From: Lysobacter prati
GTDB lineage: Bacteria > Pseudomonadota > Gammaproteobacteria > Xanthomonadales > Xanthomonadaceae
Direction of reading: 5' to 3'
Length of the DNA stretch: 64,000 nucleotides
NCBI RefSeq assembly: GCF_009765215.1
Contig: NZ_VLNV01000007.1
Coordinates: 124,001-188,000 of the forward strand
Each line of letters opens with the position of its first letter. The stretch's first letter is position 1. The notes beneath the pieces are model-generated. The model saw nothing but the letters and a program-made list of their open reading frames with translations, was not told the origin of the DNA and made no database searches. Positions 28,871-36,872 of this stretch are shown here, one piece after another. The position numbers were made by a program, and so were the translations under genes.

Positions 28871-30663
28871 TACATGGACTCGGTGGTTGACGGCAACGCA
28901 TCGAGCGCGGCCGGCAGGGTGAATCGGAAGGTGGCGCCCTGGTCAGGCTCGGATTCGGCGCTGATGCTGCCTCCATGACGTGCCAGTACGCGCTTGACGC
29001 TGGCCAGGCCAATGCCGGTGCCGGGAAAGTCGCTGGACTTGTGCAGCCGCTGGAACACGCCGAACAGCTTGCCGGCGTACGCCATGTCGAAACCGGCGCC
29101 GTTGTCGCGCACGCAGAACTCGTGGCTGCCATCGTCCAGGCGCTGGTGCGATACCTCGACCTGGCTGCGCTCGCGGGTGCTGCTGTACTTGACCGCGTTG
29201 CCCAGCAGGTTGAGCCAGACCTGTCGCATCATGTTTTCGTCGGCGACCACGATCGGCAGCGGCTCGATCTTCCATGAGACCTGCTGCGAACTGCCGTCCG
29301 CGGCCAGGTTCGCATCCAGCATCGCCCGCGTCTCGGCAACCGTCGACTGCATGTCGACCGGCTGCAGGCGCAGCGCACTGCGGCCGAGGCGTGAATACAC
29401 CAGCAGGTCGTCGATCAGCTGCGACATGCGCTTGGCCGAATTGCCGATGATGCCCAGGTAATGAAGGCTCTTTTCGTCGGCGTCCTCACCGAGGTGGCGC
29501 GCCAACTTGTCGGAGAAGCCGGACACATGGCGCAGCGGCGCACGAAGGTCGTGCGAAACCGAGTAGCTGAACGCCTCCAGCTCGCGGTTGACCTCCGAGA
29601 CCTGGTCGACCTTGCCTTCGAGCTGGCGGTTGAGCTCGTTGATCTTGCGCTGTGTCGCCTTCTGCGCCGATACGTCGCTGACGGTCAACAGTGCAACCTG
29701 GTCTTCGCGGTCAGGCAGGGACATCCGGCTGGCATTGATCAGCACCGTGCGCTCGATGCCATCGGTCGTGGTCTGCACCTGCTCGAAATCCCACAGCTCG
29801 CGCCCTCGCGCGAGCACATCGCCGAGGCGCTGCTGCAGGATCGCATCGGTCCATGCGGCATTGGTCTCCAGTTTCTGGCCGTCGCCCGTCTTGCCGTAGA
29901 GCTGATCGAATGCGGCGTTATGCATGACCACGCGCTGGTCTGCATCGATCAATGCGATGGGTTCGCGAACCGTCTGCAACACCGCCATGGCGCGGGCGCT
30001 GGCCTGGCGCGACTGCCGCTCGGCGGACAATCGCTTCGCCACCTGTCGACCGAGCAACAACGTCACCAGCAACAGCAGCAGCACCTGCACCAGCATCGAG
30101 CCCCAGCCCAGCCAGCGCGTCCAGGCACGCTGGCGCTCGGCGTCCCTGATGCGCTTGTCGAGCAGGAACTGCTCATTGGCGAGCAGCTCGCGAATGACGT
30201 TGCGGATGGGAAAGCGAGTGACCAGCGGCATGACGACCGGCCCGGCATCGGCGGCGCCAGTCCTGAGCAATTGGTCCACCACTTCCAGGCGGCGTTGGAT
30301 CAACTCGCCCAGGCGGCCAATGAGCAGTTGCTGGCGCGGGTTGTCGGCGGTCAGTGCCGCCAGCTTCCGCAGCTGCTCGGGAATCTCCTCGCGCCCCTGG
30401 GCAATGCGCTGCCGGGTCAGCGGCAGGTCGGCTCCGAGCACCACCACCATCGACGCCGATTCCACCTCGCGCACATTCAGCGCCAGACCGGTGACGGCCG
30501 ACTCCACTTCATGCGTGTGGGCGACGGCATCGGCCGCCTCGAGGTTGTCCCGGGACAGGTTCTGCAGGAACAGGAACGGGAGGACCACGATCACGAGAAT
30601 GCCCGCGGCGATGGCGGGCACCCGCCAGCGTCCCAAGCTCTCCCGGGTATCGGAAACGTCCAT
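28870..30663 (-). CDS. Membrane sensor histidine kinase (CHASE3-like, PAS, HisKA, HATPase)
   Basis: The 597 residues from the ATG at 30663, which has AGGGGGC six bases upstream, contain: transmembrane helix 1 (~17-36); a ~150-residue mostly helical extracytoplasmic domain resembling CHASE3; transmembrane helix 2 (~185-205); a PAS domain (~225-335); HisKA with H371 in YSVSHDLRAPLRHVSG; and HATPase_c with NLLGNAVKYS, DNGAGFDM and GTGIGLASVKR. A GTG 14 codons upstream is less likely. No HAMP domain is evident. The signal is unknown. It feeds two separate single-domain receivers encoded just downstream. Confidence 0.92.
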   Translation of the reverse strand: MDVSDTRESLGRWRVPAIAAGILVIVVLPFLFLQNLSRDNLEAADAVAHTHEVESAVTGLALNVREVESASMVVVLGADLPLTRQRIAQGREEIPEQLRKLAALTADNPRQQLLIGRLGELIQRRLEVVDQLLRTGAADAGPVVMPLVTRFPIRNVIRELLANEQFLLDKRIRDAERQRAWTRWLGWGSMLVQVLLLLLVTLLLGRQVAKRLSAERQSRQASARAMAVLQTVREPIALIDADQRVVMHNAAFDQLYGKTGDGQKLETNAAWTDAILQQRLGDVLARGRELWDFEQVQTTTDGIERTVLINASRMSLPDREDQVALLTVSDVSAQKATQRKINELNRQLEGKVDQVSEVNRELEAFSYSVSHDLRAPLRHVSGFSDKLARHLGEDADEKSLHYLGIIGNSAKRMSQLIDDLLVYSRLGRSALRLQPVDMQSTVAETRAMLDANLAADGSSQQVSWKIEPLPIVVADENMMRQVWLNLLGNAVKYSSTRERSQVEVSHQRLDDGSHEFCVRDNGAGFDMAYAGKLFGVFQRLHKSSDFPGTGIGLASVKRVLARHGGSISAESEPDQGATFRFTLPAALDALPSTTESM

Positions 30664-30939
30664 TTGCCCCCTGACGAGTACCGCGATGGCTGGCGAATCC
30701 GCCACGCAGCCGGTAGCAGCTGCCCCGGCCCAGCGGGCGATGCTAGCCGATTTGCCTCGGCGGCAGCGAGCGCTAACACCAACATGAACGATTCAGCTTG
30801 CCTGGTACGTGAGCAGCCGTGCCCGCCCCGGAGTCGGCACGACTGCCCCGCAAACGCTGATGTGTTGTAGGCCCGCGCAGACCCGCATAGGCTCCACGCA
30901 AAGCCGACAGCCGTCCCCCTCACACTCGCAGGCATCCGC
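30664..30939. other. Divergent promoter region, kinase and hydrolase genes
   Basis: 276 bases without a gene between two divergent start codons. I see no convincing -35/-10 pair, repeat or operator. Confidence 0.5.
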
Positions 30940-31905
30940 ATGAACCGTATCCAGCTTGCCGCCCTTACCACCGCAGTGACGTCCGCCCTGTTGCTCGGCG
31001 GTTGCTCCAGGCCGCCGTCGACCGCGACCGACACCGCAGTGGCCACCGCACCCGACGCACCCGCTGCGACAGCGGCAGTCGAGCCCGCGGCGAGTCCGGA
31101 TGTCTTCCGCTTCAAGATCGGCGCACTCGACGCAGTCGCGCTGAAGGACGGCGACATCGACGTCGCCAACGACGGCAAGACGTTCGCCGTCGGCCAGGCG
31201 AGCGCCGACGTCGCCGCGCTACTGACTGCGGCAGGCCTACCGACCGACACGCTGCACCTGAGCATCCAGCCGCTGCTGGTTCGCAGCGATGCCCGGATCC
31301 TGTTGTTCGACACCGGCGCCGGTGATGTGTCCTGGGCACGTGCCGGACGTCTGCCGGCTTCGTTGCACGCCGCTGGTGTGGAGCCCTCGCAGGTCACCGA
31401 CATTTTCCTTTCGCACCAGCACCAGGACCACACCGGCGGACTGCTGGCGCGTGACGGCAAGTTGGCTTTCCCCAACGCCGCCATCCATCTCTCTGCAGCC
31501 GAATGGGAATCCCTGAAAAAGGACAAGGATGCAGCGGCCCTCGTGGCCGCGATGACGCCGAAGGTCGCCACGTTCCTGCCCGGTGCTGCCATCGTGCCTG
31601 GTGTGGTCACTGCCGTGGACATCGCCGGCCACACGCCCGGGCACAGCGGCTACGAGATCCAGTCGGGCAATGAGCGCCTGCTCTATATCGGCGATGCCGC
31701 GCACCACCATGTGATCTCGGTACAGCGACCGCAGTGGACGGTGCAGTACGACCAGGATGCGGCGGTGGCGCAGGCCAGCCGTCGTGCGCTGCTGCAACGC
31801 GCATCTGCCGGCAACCTGAGGATCTACTCGGTGCATTTCCCCTTCCCCGGGCTGGGGCACTTCAAGGCCGAGGGCGACAGCTTCGTCTGGGTGCCGGAGG
31901 GCTGA
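30940..31905 (+). CDS. Lipoprotein with metallo-beta-lactamase fold
   Basis: The 321 residues start with a lipoprotein signal peptide (LLLGGCS, Cys22) and an Ala/Pro/Thr-rich linker to ~50. The MBL-fold domain (~57-318) has an intact di-metal site: HQHQDH (H159, H161, D163, H164), HTPGHSG (H231, H235) and GDAAHH (D252). The order and spacing resemble AHL lactonase/quorum-quenching-type and related MBL hydrolases more than class B beta-lactamases, but the substrate cannot be told from sequence. Lipidation places it in the envelope, which is unusual for lactonases. It converges on the rof gene. Confidence 0.85.
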   Translation: MNRIQLAALTTAVTSALLLGGCSRPPSTATDTAVATAPDAPAATAAVEPAASPDVFRFKIGALDAVALKDGDIDVANDGKTFAVGQASADVAALLTAAGLPTDTLHLSIQPLLVRSDARILLFDTGAGDVSWARAGRLPASLHAAGVEPSQVTDIFLSHQHQDHTGGLLARDGKLAFPNAAIHLSAAEWESLKKDKDAAALVAAMTPKVATFLPGAAIVPGVVTAVDIAGHTPGHSGYEIQSGNERLLYIGDAAHHHVISVQRPQWTVQYDQDAAVAQASRRALLQRASAGNLRIYSVHFPFPGLGHFKAEGDSFVWVPEG

Positions 31906-31923
31906 CGCCCGGCGGACCCGGCG

Positions 31924-32196
31924 TTACAGACGGCAAGACGACTCGTCGTAGTCGGCAAGGCGCGCGCCGTCCACTTCGACCAGCCGGTCCAGGCGCAGCA
32001 ACTCACCGCTGCTGATCGACAGGTATTCCTCGCCACTGCGGGCGAAGACATCCGTGATCACGGCGTCGCGTTGCTGATCGGCGCCGCTCTCGTCGCGAAA
32101 GCGGATGTGCACCGCCTTGCGCAGGGTCGCGAGGTCCTCGAGCCTGTCGTGGAACTCGCAACTGATGGGGTGATAGCGGGTGTGGTCGTTGCTCAC
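31924..32196 (-). CDS. rof: Rof (YaeO)-like Rho-binding antiterminator
   Basis: This 90-residue cytoplasmic protein has the Rof pattern: YHPISCEFHDRLE at the N-terminus, a central beta-barrel with an ITDVFARSGEEYLSI strand pair, and a C-terminal RLDRLVEVDG. The family binds the Rho RNA-binding site and inhibits termination. It is a single gene, converging on the MBL lipoprotein gene with an 18-base gap. Assignment is by sequence pattern only. Confidence 0.8.
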   Translation of the reverse strand: MSNDHTRYHPISCEFHDRLEDLATLRKAVHIRFRDESGADQQRDAVITDVFARSGEEYLSISSGELLRLDRLVEVDGARLADYDESSCRL

Positions 32197-32240
32197 GGCG
32201 GTTGCCTCGGTTGCTTCGAGCTCAGGTGGGTCCCGGGCAC

Positions 32241-32264
32241 GGCCGACCCATTGCAGGGTCGGCC
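32241..32264. terminator. Hairpin downstream of ohr
   Basis: A perfect 9-bp stem GGCCGACCC/GGGTCGGCC with a 6-base loop begins ~15 bases beyond the ohr stop on the minus strand. There is no U-run, so it may only protect the 3' end. Confidence 0.4.
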
Positions 32265-32278
32265 GGCCGGGAAGTGCG

Positions 32279-32719
32279 TCACGAGGTGGTGACGTTCACG
32301 GCGACTTCGATGTTGCCGTGCACGGCCTTCGAGTACGGGCAGATCTCGTGGGCGGTGTGCGCAAGCTTTTCGGCGACGTCCTGCGCCAGGCCGGGGATGC
32401 GGACGTCGAAGCGGGCGCCCAGCAGCCAGGCAGCGCCGGTCTGTCCGAGCACGATCTCGATGTCGACCGACAGGTCCTCCGGCAGCTTCACGCGCTTCTG
32501 CGCGGCAACCAGGCCGATGGCGGTGATGTAGCACGACGACCACGCGCCGGCGAACAACTGCTCCGCGGTCGGATGCGGAGCCACGTCGGGAAACTCGTAG
32601 CCCGGGTGGCCAGGGGACGTCAGTGACAGGTTGACGCTGCCGTGGTCGGCACCGGCAAGCGCCGGGTTGACGGTGGTGTGGGTCTTGCCGGTGAAGAGGA
32701 CCTTGTCGATCTTGCTCAT
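32279..32719 (-). CDS. ohr: Ohr/OsmC family peroxiredoxin
   Basis: This 146-residue thiol peroxidase for organic hydroperoxides carries the two Ohr cysteines, C63 (AWSSCYITA) and C127 (HEICPYSKA), and ends with the Ohr-type GNIEVAV. The catalytic glutamate region TAEQLF is present. The N-terminal loop, which in classical Ohr is GGRDGRA with a catalytic arginine, reads VNPALAG, so that arginine seems to be missing. The start at 32719 (MSKIDKVLFTG) fits the family; a longer frame upstream is not conserved-looking. No ohrR is adjacent. Confidence 0.88.
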   Translation of the reverse strand: MSKIDKVLFTGKTHTTVNPALAGADHGSVNLSLTSPGHPGYEFPDVAPHPTAEQLFAGAWSSCYITAIGLVAAQKRVKLPEDLSVDIEIVLGQTGAAWLLGARFDVRIPGLAQDVAEKLAHTAHEICPYSKAVHGNIEVAVNVTTS

Positions 32720-33132
32720 GGTGGATTGCTCTCTGTCTGGATAAGGGAGATATAAAACGGATGCGTCCAGATCGCATGCGCTACATACATTGGGAGGAGT
32801 CCGTCGAACTGGCGAACTGCCGGAGGAAAGTGGGACCATTGCCCTCAACCCCTCCGACCAACTTCGCCTCGCATTCGATTGCATCGCATGCGATGGAGCG
32901 CACTCTAGGGAGGTGGACTGGGGGAGTCAATCGACCGGGGCGGGTCGGTTCAGGCTGCATTAATCGGACGCGCTTCGGTCGCATGCGCGCTACTTCACGT
33001 TCCTGGCCCCGGCTAGCGCTCCGGCGGTGGCCAAGCGGCCGGCGAGGCGCCCGGACAGCGTTCCAGCCTACAATCGCCTGGCGGAGTTTTTGCCGGTTCC
33101 AGGCCTGAATCGATCGTCTCTTTCGAGGCTGA
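32720..33132. promoter_or_regulatory. Divergent ohr / PAP2 control region with repeated TCGCATGCG
   Basis: A 413-base gene-free region. TCGCATGCG occurs three times: 32772-32780, 32884-32892 (inside the 14-base perfect palindrome CATCGCATGCGATG at 32882-32895) and 32979-32987. The first copy also forms ATGCG-7-CGCAT (32761-32777) and lies just upstream of a TTTATAT box for ohr. TACAAT at 33069-33074 is a possible -10 for the PAP2 gene. Confidence 0.5.
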
Positions 33133-33852
33133 ATGAAGCTTCCCTCCCCTCTGTTCGACCGCGGCAGGTACTTCCTCCTGGGCCATGCGTGGCTCCCGCT
33201 TCTCGCATTCGCAGTGCTTGTCCCGCTGCTGATGGTCTTCGGCGGAGACCAGTGGGTTGCTGATCACGTGTATGCCTGGCAGGGCCACGCATGGACGCTG
33301 CGGCGCGGATTCGTAACCGATCGCCTCCTCCATCAGACCGGGCGCAACCTCAGCCTTGCTACTTGGCTGGGCGTGGCAGTGGCCTGGCTGCTGGCCCGCA
33401 GGCAACCACGATGGTTCGCACTGCGTCGACCGCTTGCGTACTTGCTGCTCTGCGTGGCTTTGACGGCGGCCCTCGTCGCCTGGGTGAAATCCTGGTCCAA
33501 CATGGATTGCCCGTGGGACCTGATCCGTTACGGCGGCACGCGCGAGTATGTCCGGCTTCTGCAGTTGCGACCGATAGGGCTGTCACGCGGCGTCTGCTTC
33601 CCGGCCGGAGGGGCCAGCGGCGGCTACGCCTGGGTAGCGCTGTACTTCTTCTTCGCGGTGGTCCGCCCCGGTTGGCGCTGGGCGGGACTGGCCGCCGGCC
33701 TGGCCGCCGGGCTGGTTTTCGGAATCGCACAGCAACTGCGCGGCGCCCACTTCCTGTCGCACGACGTGTGGACGCTGGCCATCAGCTGGGCGGTGGCACT
33801 CACCCTCTACCTGGCCTTCTGGGAACGCGACGACGCAGCCACCGGCGGCTGA
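33133..33852 (+). CDS. PAP2 superfamily phosphatase, membrane
   Basis: This 239-residue polytopic protein has about six membrane segments and PAP2 motifs: K119 followed by DCPWDL (motif 1), CFPAGGASGGYAW (155-167, motif 2, in place of PSGH) and QLRGAHFLSHDVW (201-213, motif 3 with R203 and H206/H210). Such proteins dephosphorylate lipid phosphates such as undecaprenyl pyrophosphate or lipid A at the periplasmic face. The second motif is atypical but is common in Xanthomonad homologues. Substrate unknown. Confidence 0.85.
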   Translation: MKLPSPLFDRGRYFLLGHAWLPLLAFAVLVPLLMVFGGDQWVADHVYAWQGHAWTLRRGFVTDRLLHQTGRNLSLATWLGVAVAWLLARRQPRWFALRRPLAYLLLCVALTAALVAWVKSWSNMDCPWDLIRYGGTREYVRLLQLRPIGLSRGVCFPAGGASGGYAWVALYFFFAVVRPGWRWAGLAAGLAAGLVFGIAQQLRGAHFLSHDVWTLAISWAVALTLYLAFWERDDAATGG

Positions 33853-33914
33853 CCGAGTCCCTCGACGAGCAGCAACGACAACGACTGCGGTCGGCGATGC
33901 CAGCGGCATTCGGA

Positions 33915-33942
33915 ACGCGACCCTTCCCCGTGTTGGTCGCGT
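33915..33942. terminator. Hairpin after the PAP2 gene
   Basis: ACGCGACC and GGTCGCGT (8 bp, 12-base loop) start ~60 bases past the PAP2 stop. There is no U-run. The rest of the 191-base gap holds the ribosome-binding site of the next gene (TTGGAGAAT) and nothing else I can name. Confidence 0.4.
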
Positions 33943-34043
33943 GAACGGCGCCGCCTGCGCGAAGCCTATGATGGCGACCGAGCACCCCGCAGCGGCCGCC
34001 ATGGCCGGCGGCGAACCGGACGTCTTGCGGTTGGAGAATCCCA

Positions 34044-35429
34044 ATGCGCATTTCCGCACGTCACTTTCCAATAGCCTTGCTGCTGTTCGTCGCCGCCGCC
34101 GGGGCCACGCCCCAGGCCATTGCGCCCGTCGCGATGCAGGCTGCCTCCGCGCCATCGTCCGATGCCTTCAGCGCCGAACAGCTCGACCAGATGATGGCGC
34201 CGCTGGCGCTGTATCCCGATTCGCTGCTCGCCCAGGTTCTGATGGCGTCGACCTACCCGGGCGACGTCGCCGATGCGGTCAAGTGGTCGAAGGCGCATCC
34301 CGACGCCAAGGGCGATGACGCCGTGCGCCAGGTCGCAAGCCAGTCGTGGGACCCGAGCGTGCAGTCGCTGGTGGCGTTCCCGCAGGTGCTGGACGTGCTG
34401 GGCAAGGATCCGGCCTGGGTGCAGCGGATGGGCGACGCATTCCTGGCCCAGCCCGATCAGGTGATGGATTCGGTGCAGCGACTGCGACGGCAGGCGCAGT
34501 CCGCCGGCAACCTCAAGTCGACCGAGCAACTCAAGGTCAGCAGCGAACCGGCCGCCGGCGCGACCACCACGGTGGCACCGGCCGCCTCGACGATCATCAT
34601 CGAACCGGCCGACCCGCAGGTCGTGTACGTGCCGGCCTACAACTCGACCACGGTCTACGGCCCCTGGCCCTACCCTTCCTACCCGCCGTACTACTACCCA
34701 CCTTCTCCGTACTACTACCCGGGCAGCGCGCTGTGGGCAGGCCTGGCCTTCGGCACCGGCGTGGCGATCACTGCATCGCTTTGGGGCGACTTCAACTGGG
34801 GCCACGGCGACATCGACATCGACGTCGACCGTTACAACAACATCAACTCCAACCGCCAGATCAACCGCGGCGACAACACCTGGCGCCACAACGCCGCCAA
34901 TCGCGACGGCGTGCCCTATCGCGACCGTGCAAGCCGCGAGCAGTTCGGGCGGCAGAAGGATGGCGCCGCGCAGCGCGACAACTTCCGCGGCCACGATCCG
35001 GCACGCGCCGCCGACCGCGAGCGCGCACGCGAGTCGATGTCACAGCGCGGCTTCGACACGCCCGCCGCGAGCAACCGCGAGGCGCGAGATCGCGCGGGAC
35101 AGGCCTCGCGGCAGATGGACCGGCAGCAGGCAGGCGGACGCGACGCCGCGTCGGCGCGCCAGGGCGCGCAGAACCGCGCCAACGCACCGGGTGATTATCA
35201 GCGCAATGCGCAGGCGCGCCAGGGCACTCGCCAGCAGTACCAGGGCAACCGCGGCGGGCAGAGCAACGCCTTCGCCGGCGCCGGCAATCCCGGCCAGGCC
35301 CGCGCATCGTCCAATCGCGGCCACGGCAGTTACTCCGCATCGCAGCGGCCGTCCAGTGCACGCGGTGGTGGTCACCAGATGCAACGCCCGTCGCGTCCGC
35401 CGCGCTCGGGTGGCGGCCGGCGTCGTTGA
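34044..35429 (+). CDS. DUF3300 family exported protein
   Basis: This 461-residue protein has a signal peptide (~1-22) and an N-terminal DUF3300 domain (~40-230) with FSAEQLDQMMAPLALYPDSL and VAFPQVLDVLGKDPAW. The domain ends in a Tyr/Pro-rich segment (YPPYYYPP repeats, ~210-230). The C-terminal half (~285-461) is low complexity, rich in Arg, Gln, Asn, Gly and Ala, and very basic at the end. The function of DUF3300 is unknown. It is followed 12 bases later by a DUF2950 gene, a pairing known in proteobacteria, and then a small lipoprotein gene. Confidence 0.85.
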   Translation: MRISARHFPIALLLFVAAAGATPQAIAPVAMQAASAPSSDAFSAEQLDQMMAPLALYPDSLLAQVLMASTYPGDVADAVKWSKAHPDAKGDDAVRQVASQSWDPSVQSLVAFPQVLDVLGKDPAWVQRMGDAFLAQPDQVMDSVQRLRRQAQSAGNLKSTEQLKVSSEPAAGATTTVAPAASTIIIEPADPQVVYVPAYNSTTVYGPWPYPSYPPYYYPPSPYYYPGSALWAGLAFGTGVAITASLWGDFNWGHGDIDIDVDRYNNINSNRQINRGDNTWRHNAANRDGVPYRDRASREQFGRQKDGAAQRDNFRGHDPARAADRERARESMSQRGFDTPAASNREARDRAGQASRQMDRQQAGGRDAASARQGAQNRANAPGDYQRNAQARQGTRQQYQGNRGGQSNAFAGAGNPGQARASSNRGHGSYSASQRPSSARGGGHQMQRPSRPPRSGGGRRR

Positions 35430-35441
35430 GAGGAGACGAAG

Positions 35442-36341
35442 ATGATCACCGCCATTCGCTTGTTCGCGATGACCTGCCTAGCCCTGATCGCCCCGCTCTG
35501 CGTTGCGCAGGAGGCGTTCCCGACACAGGAGGCGGCCGCGCAGGCATTGGTGGCTGCGCTTGGAACTTCCAAGGCCGACGAAGCGCGCCTTGGCGCAATC
35601 CTCGGACCCGACTGGAAAACCTTCGTGCCCAGCGGCAGCGTCGACCGCGACGACGTGGATGCCTTCCTCACCCGGTATCGCGAAAAGCATTCGTTCCAGA
35701 CACCGTCTGCCGGCCGCGCCATCCTGGCCGTCGGCAAGGACACCTGGACCCTGCCGGTGCCGCTGGAGAAGAAACCAACGGGCTGGGTGTTCAACGTCAA
35801 GGCGGGCGAACCGGAGATCCGCGCGCGCCGGATCGGTCGCAACGAACTCGATGCGGTCCAGGCGGTCCTGGCCTACCACGACGCGCAGATGGACTATGCC
35901 TCGGTGGACCGTGACGGCAACGGCGTGCTCGCCTACGCGCAGAAGTTTCTCAGCAGCGACGGCCTGCACGACGGCCTCTACTGGCCCGAGGAGAACGGCG
36001 TCGACGACAGCCCACTCGGCCCGTTGTTCGGCGACGACACGCCCGACGGCGAATGGCACGGATACAAGTACCGGATCCTCACCGCGCAGGGCCCGTCGGC
36101 GCCGGGCGGTGAGTACGACTACATGCTGGGCGACACGATGAGTCGCGGCTTCGCCCTGATCGCCTGGCCGGCCAAGTACGCCGACACCGGCGTGATGAGC
36201 TTCATGGTCAGCCACGAGGGCGAAGTGTTCGAGAAGGACATGGGGCCCGACAGCCAAAAGCTTGCGGAGGCGATGACGCGCTTCGACCCCGACAGCAGCT
36301 GGAAGGAAGTGCCGACGGAGACGTCGCCGGCAGCCAAGTAG
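35442..36341 (+). CDS. DUF2950 family exported protein
   Basis: This 299-residue protein has a signal peptide (~1-22, ending LCVAQ/EAF). The DUF2950 body includes AVLAYHDAQMDYASVDRDG, DGLYWP...DDSPLGPLF, and GYKYRILTAQGPSAPGG. Function is unknown; the family is periplasmic and almost always encoded with DUF3300, so I infer a joint role at the envelope. Same operon as the preceding gene (12-base gap) and probably the following lipoprotein. Confidence 0.85.
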   Translation: MITAIRLFAMTCLALIAPLCVAQEAFPTQEAAAQALVAALGTSKADEARLGAILGPDWKTFVPSGSVDRDDVDAFLTRYREKHSFQTPSAGRAILAVGKDTWTLPVPLEKKPTGWVFNVKAGEPEIRARRIGRNELDAVQAVLAYHDAQMDYASVDRDGNGVLAYAQKFLSSDGLHDGLYWPEENGVDDSPLGPLFGDDTPDGEWHGYKYRILTAQGPSAPGGEYDYMLGDTMSRGFALIAWPAKYADTGVMSFMVSHEGEVFEKDMGPDSQKLAEAMTRFDPDSSWKEVPTETSPAAK

Positions 36342-36373
36342 AGGGCGCATAGCCCGCGGCCAGGAGGGTCGCG

Positions 36374-36829
36374 ATGAGGATCGCGTTTGCCGCCGCGCTG
36401 TTGCTCGTCACAGGGTGCAGCTCCACGCCATCCAAAGTGGAGCCGCAACCGGCGCCCACGCAATCGGAAGCGGACAAGGCCGTGGATGCCGGCCGCGGCG
36501 AGTTCACCGTCGCCGCAGGTATGAACGACACGTGGAATGCGGTCGGACAGATCCTGATCCGCCTCGACGGTGTCAGCTACGAGATGCGCGCGCAGATGCT
36601 GGGCATCTACACCGTGCGCTACCGCGGCGAGCGTTTCATCATCCTCACCCGGGGACTGCTGGCGAGCAGCGAGCGCAAGGGGCTGGCGACGGAAGTCGGC
36701 GCGCTATGGCTGGACGGCAAACCCAACAACAGCGCCGCAGCGCGCGACCTGCTCAAGCAGTTGCAGCGACGACTGCCGGACGAACTGGCCCTGATCGCGG
36801 CCGGTGGCCGGGGCAAGCCGAAGCATTGA
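36374..36829 (+). CDS. Small lipoprotein, function unknown
   Basis: 151 residues with a lipoprotein signal (LLLVTGCSS, Cys15) and one small alpha/beta domain. FTVAAGMNDTWNAVGQILIRLD and YTVRYRGERFIILTRG resemble the NlpB/BamC-like helix-grip repeat, which is a weak resemblance only. It lies 32 bases after the DUF2950 gene on the same strand, so it is probably a third member of that set. A 43-base gap precedes the FAD oxidoreductase. Confidence 0.7.
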   Translation: MRIAFAAALLLVTGCSSTPSKVEPQPAPTQSEADKAVDAGRGEFTVAAGMNDTWNAVGQILIRLDGVSYEMRAQMLGIYTVRYRGERFIILTRGLLASSERKGLATEVGALWLDGKPNNSAAARDLLKQLQRRLPDELALIAAGGRGKPKH

Positions 36830-36872
36830 ACGCCCCAGTGTCAGCTCGGCGGCCGCGCTATCCTTCGCAGCG

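Noticed and set aside
31085-31905. Class B beta-lactamase (resistance gene)
   Set aside because: The metal-binding pattern HxHxDH fits the wider MBL-hydrolase family, and the surroundings and lipoprotein signal do not resemble known resistance enzymes.
34861-35445. Frames opposite and alternate to the DUF3300 C-terminal tail
   Set aside because: The repetitive GC-rich tail keeps all six frames open. The DUF3300 frame is fixed by its signal peptide and N-terminal domain.
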